Assembly (NCBI GenBank): GCA_034439655.1
Contig: JAWXAU010000140.1
Location: 1 to 32,528 of the forward strand
Length of the DNA stretch: 32,528 nucleotides
Source: Bacteroidota bacterium
Lineage (GTDB): Bacteria > Bacteroidota > Bacteroidia > UKL13-3
Direction of reading: 5' to 3'
Shown: positions 26,523 to 32,528 of the stretch, one piece after another
Layout of the letters: every line of letters starts with the position of its first letter
Position numbering within the stretch: the stretch's first letter is position 1
Notes under the pieces: model-generated
Seen by the model: the letters and a program-made list of their open reading frames with translations, nothing else
Databases searched by the model: none
Told to the model about the DNA's origin: nothing
Made by a program: the position numbers and the translations under genes

Positions 26523-26585
26523 TTTGTCATGCTTTGTTATCCTGTCCGCCGCCGGTGGATGTCGAAGGATAATCGAAGCATAGTG
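26523..26585 (+). repeat. Palindromic repeat unit 1 (hairpin)
   Basis: TTTGTCATGCTTTGTTATCC, a GC-rich loop, then GTCGAAGGATAATCGAAGCA. ATGCTT pairs with AAGCAT, and TTATCCT with AGGATAA. The same plan recurs 98 bp to the right with matched base changes in the stem. Confidence 0.7.
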
Positions 26586-26620
26586 TATAATAGGTCTTCG
26601 ACAAACTCAGACTGAAAGCA

Positions 26621-26671
26621 TTTGTCACACTTTGTCATCCTTAGTTTGTCGAAGGATTATCGAAGTGTTTA
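26621..26671 (+). repeat. Palindromic repeat unit 2, overlapping the ABC gene's 3' end
   Basis: TTTGTCACACTTTGTCATCC, then GTCGAAGGATTATCGAAGTG. ACACTT pairs with AAGTGT, replacing ATGCTT/AAGCAT of unit 1 at the same places. An inverted third half-copy (CTTCGACAAACTCAGACTGA, 26595-26614) lies between them. The unit supplies the last 14 codons and the stop of the neighbouring ABC gene. Confidence 0.7.
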
Positions 26672-27368
26672 TCTGCGACCGCTGCAGATTCTGTTCATCG
26701 CTCTCCACCACTCCGTCTCGTAGACGAACTACACGATAGGCAAATTTTGCTATATCTTCTTCGTGGGTAATCAGTATTACTGTATTTCCTTGTTGGTGTA
26801 TCTCCTCGAACAAAGCCATAATCTCCATACTGGTTTTGGTATCGAGGTTACCTGTGGGTTCGTCGGCAAGTATAATAGCAGGATTGTTGACCAATGCCCT
26901 AGCTATTGCCACACGCTGGCGTTGCCCTCCGCTAAGCTCGTTTGGTTTGTGGTTCATGCGGTCTTCTAGCTTTACGTGTTTCAATACTTCTGTGGCTTTT
27001 TGTTCACGATCCTCCTTATTTTTACCTGCATATACCAGCGGCAAAGCCACATTGCCCAGTGCTGTTAAACGGGGCATGAGGTTAAATGTTTGGAACACGA
27101 AACCTATGTCTTTATTGCGTACTTCGGCAAGTTCGTTGTCATCCATTTTACTCACGTCGGTACCGTTAAGTATATAAGTCCCGCTTGTAGGCGTATCGAG
27201 GCAGCCCAGCATATTCATTAAGGTTGATTTGCCCGAGCCTGATGGCCCCATTAAAGCAACGTACTCGCCTTTGTTGATGACAAGGTTTACGCCTTTAAGT
27301 GCATGCACTTGCTCTTGCCCCACGGTGAAGGTCTTGGTGATTTCGGATATTTGTATAATAGGAGTCAA
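26625..27368 (-). CDS. ABC transporter ATPase, MacB/LolD type
   Basis: This 247-residue ATPase has Walker A GPSGSGKS (41-48), Q-loop VFQTFNLMP (91-99), signature LSGGQ (145-149), Walker B ILADEP (166-171) and the H-loop histidine THE (201-203). It belongs to the MacB/LolD/FtsE-like group that powers lipoprotein or peptide efflux and cell-envelope permeases. No permease gene is adjacent, so the partner is elsewhere. The C-terminus [14 protein letters not shown] is encoded by palindromic repeat unit 2, so the original end of the protein was probably at or near [19 protein letters not shown] -7 box is at 27401-27394. Confidence 0.93.
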   Translation of the reverse strand: MTPIIQISEITKTFTVGQEQVHALKGVNLVINKGEYVALMGPSGSGKSTLMNMLGCLDTPTSGTYILNGTDVSKMDDNELAEVRNKDIGFVFQTFNLMPRLTALGNVALPLVYAGKNKEDREQKATEVLKHVKLEDRMNHKPNELSGGQRQRVAIARALVNNPAIILADEPTGNLDTKTSMEIMALFEEIHQQGNTVILITHEEDIAKFAYRVVRLRDGVVESDEQNLQRSQINTSIILRQTKDDKV

Positions 27369-27486
27369 GGTAGTGGTTAATTGTTAAGGAGGGCAAATAT
27401 AATATGAAAATGGGATTCAGGATTCAGGATTTGGGGGCTGACGCAGATATTATATAGGATAGTTTTGAGAGACAATTCTCCACATC

Positions 27487-27621
27487 GGTCGAATTTGCAA
27501 TTCGTCCATCCTCTTATAGCGTTTGCAACGCGATGCAAAATCTAATATACCATTTCACTAGTGTCAGAGACGCAATAGGAATTCGAACAAATCACATTCG
27601 CCGTGGCGAATGCCCGATTGC
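27487..27621. repeat. Cluster of three compact hairpins (REP-like)
   Basis: Three hairpins lie in one gap: GGTCGAAT/ATTCGTCC (27487-27507, one mismatch), GCGTT/AACGC with loop TGC (27519-27531), and CATTCGCC/GGCGAATG with loop GT (27595-27612). The third is enclosed by GCAAT (27572) and ATTGC (27617). No coding frame is seen from 27369 to 27636. The set resembles repeated extragenic palindromes, and no tyrosine transposase of the RAYT kind is in the window. Confidence 0.55.
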
Positions 27622-27636
27622 TTACGCTAGATTCAG

Positions 27637-28086
27637 CTACCAACTATCATACCCCGGCACCCCATCCAAAAAAGTATATCCACCATCATTATTAAATGCA
27701 CAACAAAAATGCTGTAGGCCATTGCTCACACATAAATAAGTAACGGGCAACTGTGTGCGGTAGCGGGCTGCTTGTTCAAATGTTTCGCGGCTTATCGGTA
27801 TTGAGGGGGCTTTGCACTCAAGCAATAATGTGGGTAGTCCTTTATTATTATACACCACCACATCGGCACGTTTTTGCAAGCGGCCCAGTTTAAGTCCTGC
27901 CTCCACAGCTATAAGTGCAGCGGGCACTTTCAGCTCTTCTATCATATAATGTAGCCAATGTTGTCTTACCCATTCTTCGGGAGTGAGTGGGATAAATTTT
28001 TTTCGTATTGTGTCGTAAATCAGTTTTTTTTGCCCCCCAGTTACGGATTTCAATTCAAATTGATATTCGGGCAGATTGAGTTTCAT
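27637..28086 (-). CDS. HsdR N-terminal-domain-like nuclease-fold protein
   Basis: This 149-residue protein matches the stand-alone type I restriction HsdR_N domain common in Bacteroidota. The PD-(D/E)xK site is visible as ADVVVYN (Asp75) and LLLECKA (Glu90, Lys92), with Gln105 in FEQAARYR. The name comes from the fold, and there are no HsdM or HsdS genes here, so it is not a restriction system. I chose ATG at 28086 because an earlier frame start would run past the divergent holA start. The 17-bp gap to holA suggests a shared control region. The cellular role is unknown. Confidence 0.87.
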   Translation of the reverse strand: MKLNLPEYQFELKSVTGGQKKLIYDTIRKKFIPLTPEEWVRQHWLHYMIEELKVPAALIAVEAGLKLGRLQKRADVVVYNNKGLPTLLLECKAPSIPISRETFEQAARYRTQLPVTYLCVSNGLQHFCCAFNNDGGYTFLDGVPGYDSW

Positions 28087-28103
28087 TATTACACGGCAAA
28101 TAT

Positions 28104-29132
28104 ATGGCAGCGGCAAAAACACCAGATACCGAAGGGCAATTTAAAACCATTATGCAAAATTTGCAGCAACGCAAGTTTGTGCCCGTGTATTTTTTGATGG
28201 GGGGCGAGCCGTTTTATATAGATAAGATAAGTAAATACTTAGAAGAACATATACTTACTGAGGGCGAACGCAGCTTTAACCAAACTATTGTTTATGGTCG
28301 TGATACCGATTGCAAGCAGATAGTAAATATGTGTAAACGCTACCCGATGATGGCCGATTACCAAGTGATAGTGGTGAAGGAAGCACAAAACCTAAAAGAT
28401 ACCGACAGCCTCATCCCTTATTTTGAAAACCCTTTGAAAAGTACTATACTGGTGATGTGTTGGAAAAGCGATAAGGTGGACAAACGTACCAAGTTTTATA
28501 AAGTAGTGAAGGAACTTCAAGTATTTGAGTCGCAGCCTGTAGCCGAATATAATTTAAGCAAATGGATTAACAGTTATATGCATGGTCGCCATTTGGTTAT
28601 AGCTCCTCGCACCGCAGACTTGCTTGCCGCACATTTGGGTAGCGACCTTACCAAAATAGAAAACGAGATCGACAAAATTCTTATCAATAAACCCGGTGCA
28701 AAAGAAATAACCTCCGATGATATAGAAAAATATGTGGGTATTAGCAAAGAGTTCAATGTGTTCGAGTTGCAAAGTGCTATCGGGCAACGCAACTTAGCCA
28801 AAGCCATGAAAATAGTAAACAATATGGGGGAGGGGAGCAGCAGTAAAAACTCTATCATACCTACCATCAGTATATTATATGGATACTTTGCCAAACTATA
28901 TACATTTCAGCACTTGCCCGACAAGGGTAATAACAGTGCTATCCAAGCACTCGGCGTCAATTATTATGGTATGGACGATTTTAAAAATGCAGGAAGAAAT
29001 TATCCCAAAGGCAAAATAGAAAAAGTGATGGGGGTCTTGCTCAACTTCGATCTACGGGCAAAAGGCGTAAACGATACAGGCACAGCCGATAAGGAACTGT
29101 TCAAAGAAATGTTGGCCCAAATCATGACCTGA
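28104..29132 (+). CDS. holA: DNA polymerase III subunit delta
   Basis: This 342-residue clamp-loader subunit opens the sliding clamp during replication. It has the HolA N-terminal pattern FVPVYFLMGGEPFYIDKIS, then MMADYQVIVVKEAQNL, and a C-terminal collar region with TISILYGYFAKLY. As in other delta subunits there is no Walker A motif. The start codon ATG overlaps a minus-strand TATATTTG box (28104-28097) that could serve the divergent HsdR_N-like gene. The length is normal and nothing is missing. Confidence 0.92.
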   Translation: MAAAKTPDTEGQFKTIMQNLQQRKFVPVYFLMGGEPFYIDKISKYLEEHILTEGERSFNQTIVYGRDTDCKQIVNMCKRYPMMADYQVIVVKEAQNLKDTDSLIPYFENPLKSTILVMCWKSDKVDKRTKFYKVVKELQVFESQPVAEYNLSKWINSYMHGRHLVIAPRTADLLAAHLGSDLTKIENEIDKILINKPGAKEITSDDIEKYVGISKEFNVFELQSAIGQRNLAKAMKIVNNMGEGSSSKNSIIPTISILYGYFAKLYTFQHLPDKGNNSAIQALGVNYYGMDDFKNAGRNYPKGKIEKVMGVLLNFDLRAKGVNDTGTADKELFKEMLAQIMT

Positions 29133-29223
29133 TGCAACCATTCTTTGTCAAAAATTGTTTTACAGGTACAACTTTGAAATAAATGCCTTTGATTTGCATA
29201 TCTAAAACCACTATTAACTAAAC

Positions 29224-31149
29224 ATGAAAAAATTATTTACACTATTTGCTATTATACCTATGATAGCATGGGGTCAAACACAGATTTTGCCAGCTCACAA
29301 ATTCATTAAAATGACCCCCACAACAGATGCTGTTTTCCCAAACCCCGCACCTAAATCGACAACTTCCAACAAAACATCTTCAGCAAATTCGGCCGCAGGT
29401 TCTACCACTATTGGGCATACGGAATACGATTTACAATCGAATGCAGCAGTTGCCCGTCGTATTATCCAACTTCCGGGTAATAAGATATCTATAGTGTGGA
29501 CCACAGCCAGCGATGCTTCGCCTTGGCCAAGCCGCGGAAGTGGTTACAATCATTATAATGGCACCACCTGGTTGCAAACAGATTTGAACCTTACCAAAAA
29601 CAGAATTGAGAGCCAGCGTGTGGGATGGCCAAACCTTGGCGTAATTACCGAAAACGGAACTACACAAGAATTTGTACTGGCACACAATGTATCAACCACA
29701 GGATTGGCCGGTGGATTTATGTTCTCCAAAAATGGTGGTATCGGAAACGGTTCTTTCGCAGGTTCAGTAGTATTGGATGATACCTACAATGCAACTGTTT
29801 CTCCAGGCCCAATATGGGGACGCTCGGCAACCTTAAAAAACAAAATATTTTTGATAGGCACGTTCTCCGATTCAAATGCTACACAGCCAAAAACTTTTGT
29901 AAAATCAGGGGTTAGAGGACCAACGGTTTATTCTATATATGATGCAACTAGCAAAACATGGACAGTAAAAAATGAAACACTTCCCGGTTATGATTCGGTT
30001 CGCTATACTAGGGGAAATGGTGATGAATATGCAGTTGATGCAAACGACAATATCATTTCGTATGTTATTGGCGGCATAGCGGATGACCTTGCTTTGTGGA
30101 AATCGTCGGACGAAGGGCAGAATTGGACCAAAGTAATTATTGATTCTTTCAATAGAGCATTGCCTGTTCCCAATGGTTCTGATGTAATTTGTAATAATGG
30201 TTCAGTACATGTGATAGTTGACAAAAATGATATCACTCATGTATTCTATCCAATATTAGCGTTAAGCTACGATTCAATTACACTTACCGATACCGTACGT
30301 TATTACAAAACAAGTCCAACTATTAATGGAATCGTGCACTGGATGGATAAAATAGACCCTAATACGAATACTTATTATCCTGCAAGCATTATTGGTCAAG
30401 CTGTAGATATTGATGCCGACCAAGCACTCACTTTCCAAGCCAATGCAAGGAATCTGAATTATGGTGGTTATGGCCAGTCGCTCAATTTCTCTTCCACCAA
30501 TGTAGTTAGTGCTGTAGTATCGCAGCCGTCAGCTTCTATTGATGATAGCGGTATTATATATGTTACCTATGTATCGTTGGTAGAACTTGATGAGAATACT
30601 GGCGACGAAGAAAACTTCCGTGATATATATTGTGTATATTCTCGCGACGGTGGTTTAACTTGGTCAACTCCGCTTAACATTACTAACACGATAGGTATTG
30701 AAGAATGCTATCCTGCACAAACCCGTTTGGCCGACAATAGTCTTCATATTACTTATCAAGAAAAAACTGACCCAGGTTCATTCGTTACCAGTGGAACCAA
30801 TAATCCCTCTCAGACCTGTGATATCAAATATTGGGAATTACCTACCGCTTCTATCAAAAAAGGAAATGTAGGCATTGCAAAAGTGGAAAACAATTTGTTC
30901 TCAATCGGTCAGAACCAGCCCAATCCATTTAAAGAAATTACTTTTATTAACCTTGATATGAAACAAGCTGGCAAAGTAAATTTTGCCGTTACCAATTTGA
31001 TAGGTCAACAAGTATATACTAACACATACAACTATAGTGCTGGTAAACAAACCATCGAGTTCAATGGTTCAAGTCTTGCCCCTGGCATTTATATATATAC
31101 ACTTGCTTCTAACGGTCAATCAACAAGCCGCAGAATGATTGTTAAATAG
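29224..31149 (+). CDS. T9SS-exported BNR/sialidase-like propeller protein
   Basis: This 641-residue protein starts with signal peptide MKKLFTLFAIIPMIAWGQ. The body (about 60-535) is beta-rich with propeller-like motifs such as WKSSDEGQNWTKV and YSRDGGLTWSTPLN, the S-x-D-x-G-x-T-W Asp-box pattern of BNR repeats. No sialidase catalytic set is evident. The C-terminus (NQPNPFKEITFINLD .. SRRMIVK) is a type A T9SS sorting domain, so it should reach the cell surface or medium. It has its own terminator downstream and is not in an operon with holA. Confidence 0.85.
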   Translation: MKKLFTLFAIIPMIAWGQTQILPAHKFIKMTPTTDAVFPNPAPKSTTSNKTSSANSAAGSTTIGHTEYDLQSNAAVARRIIQLPGNKISIVWTTASDASPWPSRGSGYNHYNGTTWLQTDLNLTKNRIESQRVGWPNLGVITENGTTQEFVLAHNVSTTGLAGGFMFSKNGGIGNGSFAGSVVLDDTYNATVSPGPIWGRSATLKNKIFLIGTFSDSNATQPKTFVKSGVRGPTVYSIYDATSKTWTVKNETLPGYDSVRYTRGNGDEYAVDANDNIISYVIGGIADDLALWKSSDEGQNWTKVIIDSFNRALPVPNGSDVICNNGSVHVIVDKNDITHVFYPILALSYDSITLTDTVRYYKTSPTINGIVHWMDKIDPNTNTYYPASIIGQAVDIDADQALTFQANARNLNYGGYGQSLNFSSTNVVSAVVSQPSASIDDSGIIYVTYVSLVELDENTGDEENFRDIYCVYSRDGGLTWSTPLNITNTIGIEECYPAQTRLADNSLHITYQEKTDPGSFVTSGTNNPSQTCDIKYWELPTASIKKGNVGIAKVENNLFSIGQNQPNPFKEITFINLDMKQAGKVNFAVTNLIGQQVYTNTYNYSAGKQTIEFNGSSLAPGIYIYTLASNGQSTSRRMIVK

Positions 31150-31208
31150 TGCGTGGCCGAAAACTCCTCTTTTTTAGTTCAAACACTAAATAAGAAATTA
31201 CAATATAT

Positions 31209-31244
31209 TAAAAAAGCTCGAACATACCTTGTTCGGGCTTTTTT
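31209..31244 (+). terminator. Terminator after the T9SS protein gene
   Basis: AAAAAAGCTCGAACA and TGTTCGGGCTTTTTT form a long stem around a short loop, ending in a T run. It lies 60 bp past the stop. Confidence 0.9.
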
Positions 31245-31273
31245 AATGCCCTTCAAAAAAAATAAAAAATATA

Positions 31274-31304
31274 TTTGTATCCATTGATATTAACCTTACT
31301 TTTG
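31274..31304 (+). promoter_or_regulatory. tRNA-Val promoter
   Basis: TTTG (31274-31277), 19 bp, TACTTTTG (31297-31304): an exact Bacteroidota consensus pair, 13 bp before the tRNA. Confidence 0.75.
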
Positions 31305-31317
31305 CAGTCCTAAAAAT

Positions 31318-31392
31318 GGGGGCATAGCTCAGCTGGTTCAGAGCATCTGCCTTACAAGCAGAGGGTCACAGGTTCGAACCCTGTTGCCCCCA
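31318..31392 (+). tRNA. tRNA-Val (TAC)
   Basis: The 75-base cloverleaf has acceptor arms GGGGGCA/TGCCCCC, anticodon stem TCTGC/GCAGA with loop CTTACAA (anticodon TAC, valine) and T arm ACAGG/CCTGT with TTCGAAC. CCA is not encoded. A truncated integrase lies 224 bp downstream, so the 3' part of this gene is a likely attachment site. Confidence 0.96.
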
Positions 31393-31393
31393 C

Positions 31394-31546
31394 TTTTACA
31401 CGTCAATAACAATACAGAAGCCGCAAACACTATAGTTTGCGGCTTTTTTGTTTAACAACCTTATTTACAAATAGACCCTTGGAGGTTTCTATATCGGTTA
31501 CTCCCCATAAAAAGGGGCAACCGATATTTTACATAAACGTGTAAAA
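31394..31546. repeat. 10-bp inverted repeat bracketing the tRNA-integrase gap
   Basis: TTTTACACGT (31394-31403) starts two bases past the tRNA, and its exact reverse complement ACGTGTAAAA is at 31537-31546. They enclose the tRNA terminator and a second hairpin, ATATCGGTT/AACCGATAT with an inner CCCC/GGGG (31491-31527). They could be recombinase-binding arms, but this is inference from place and symmetry only. Confidence 0.45.
31419..31449 (+). terminator. tRNA-Val terminator
   Basis: AGCCGCAAAC and GTTTGCGGCT form a perfect 10-bp stem with a 6-base loop, followed by a T run. Confidence 0.92.
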
Positions 31547-31616
31547 CCTTACAACCACTCATTTTATTTTGTTTTTTATATTACAATTGCAGCCCTAAAA
31601 CAAATCTTTAATCAAA

Positions 31617-32426
31617 ATGATACAAAAACTTTCAATCCTATTTTGGCTCAACAAATCAAAAGCAAATTCCATTGGCTTTGCCCCTATAATGTGGCGTATT
31701 ACTATTGATGGGGTGCGAAGTGGCAACTATAGCACTGGCAAGCGTATAAATTCGCAAGGCTGGGACAATAAAAAACAGCGGGCTACCTGTGTGATAGTGA
31801 ACGGTAAAATAAAACAAATAGAACACGATTTAGATAAAAAATATTTGGAACTATATAATACAAACGGCTCAGTTGATGTGTTCACACTTTGCGACTATTA
31901 TAATAAGAAAACAGATATAAACCCAAGCTTGCAAAACGTGTGCGAAGCTTATTTTATGCACCTACAGGACATGGGCGAAAAAAAGAAAATGGCAAGCGGC
32001 ACGGTACGCAAATATAAAAACTATTATAATAATATTGCAAGCTATTTAATAAATGCACATAGCCACATAGCAGCCGAACAATTCGACCTAAAGCAAGCTG
32101 ACTTGATGGATGCACATATAAAAAAAGGCAAGGGTTGCCAGCAGCTTAATGTAAATAAAATACTGCAATTTGTTTTCAATTCACTTGCACACGCCCGCGG
32201 GCTAGGCCGTATAAGTAAAAACCCATTAACGGGCTTGTGTTTTGCACCCATTGCGGCCAAGAAACCTACCTTCCTCACCAGCATAGAAATTGCCATGATA
32301 CAAAACCACAAATTTGCAAGTACCAGGCTTCAGCATGTTGCCGATATGTTCCTATGGCAGTGCCACACGGGGCAAAGCTTTTTAGACTTTGCAAACTATC
32401 ATAATAATACTAGACCTCTTTCATAA
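31617..32426 (+). pseudogene. Truncated tyrosine recombinase (integrase)
   Basis: This 269-residue open frame has the N-terminal arm-binding domain (about 20-85; ITIDGVRSGNYSTGKRINSQ, QGWDNKKQRAT) and the SAM-like core-binding domain (about 104-205) of Bacteroidota phage/transposon integrases. The catalytic domain begins (FLTSIEIAMIQNH .. MFLWQCHTGQSFLDFANY) and then breaks off into HNNTRPLS and a stop. The His-x-x-Arg and Tyr of the catalytic set are absent, and the first Arg place reads Ser (TGQS for TGLR), as I recall for IntDOT-like enzymes. It cannot be active as it stands. Its place behind a tRNA is that of an integrated element. Confidence 0.85.
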
Positions 32427-32528
32427 TTTGATTCTAATAAATATAAAGGTTTGAAACACGAATTTTAAAACTTAGAATGCTGCCCTTTTTTATTTACAGC
32501 AGCCCGCTGCGGCGGGGTGGCAAAATAA
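32427..32528. other. Sequence after the integrase break
   Basis: No integrase C-terminus is seen in any frame. The stretch is AT-rich and ends in a GC-rich block (CCCGCTGCGGCGGGG) of the same style as other intergenic palindromes in the window. Confidence 0.4.

Noticed and set aside
27637-28086. Restriction-modification system
   Set aside because: Only an HsdR_N-like domain is present, with no methylase or specificity gene, and the neighbour is holA.
1-32528. CRISPR array or rRNA genes
   Set aside because: No regularly spaced repeats and no rRNA-like sequence were seen on either strand.

Overview
The window comes from a low-GC member of the Bacteroidota. Three secreted proteins end in type IX secretion sorting domains. 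Several promoters fit the phylum's TTTG / TAnnTTTG pattern. The core genes (FtsH with a glycine-rich linker, PhoH, HolA paired with a small HsdR_N protein) have the form usual in this phylum. No rRNA operon or CRISPR array is present. I cannot place it below phylum level.

Layout. 1-1700: a damaged membrane-protein fragment at the left edge, a membrane-anchored di-heme cytochrome c, and a dead HicB-like antitoxin that ends in a dispersed palindromic element. 1695-8423: an exported S9 peptidase, a non-canonical SDR, an unknown protein coupled to an ABM-domain protein, a divergent SAM-hydrolase-family protein, then phoH and an O-methyltransferase-like gene that both start with TTG. 8494-11379: an MBL-fold hydrolase convergent with ftsH. 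11491-12584: a CAT-anticodon tRNA, a second copy of the dispersed element and a doubly broken outer-membrane-type gene. 12585-14902: a DUF1415 protein and a complete hipBA module with a candidate operator on its promoter. 14905-16928: pterin dehydratase, thioredoxin reductase and a small transaldolase. 17123-21719: two T9SS-exported proteins, one a seven-blade SBBP propeller plus six Ig-like modules. 21786-26475: a glycosyltransferase/asparagine synthetase pair and a PolX whose polymerase site looks dead while its PHP nuclease site is intact. 26523-27621: palindromic repeats around a MacB/LolD-type ATPase whose C-terminus is encoded by one repeat. 27637-29132: hsdR_N-like gene divergent from holA. 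29224-31149: a third T9SS protein. 31274-32426: tRNA-Val followed by a truncated tyrosine recombinase, the scar of an integrated element.

Most genes are housekeeping or envelope functions in short transcription units. The accessory signal lies in the gaps: one live toxin-antitoxin system, one dead antitoxin, a truncated integrase beside a tRNA, and at least three kinds of palindromic intergenic element, two of which abut or extend coding sequence. I found no convincing new multi-gene defence or biosynthetic system. The best leads are the palindromic elements at gene ends and the decayed genes next to them.
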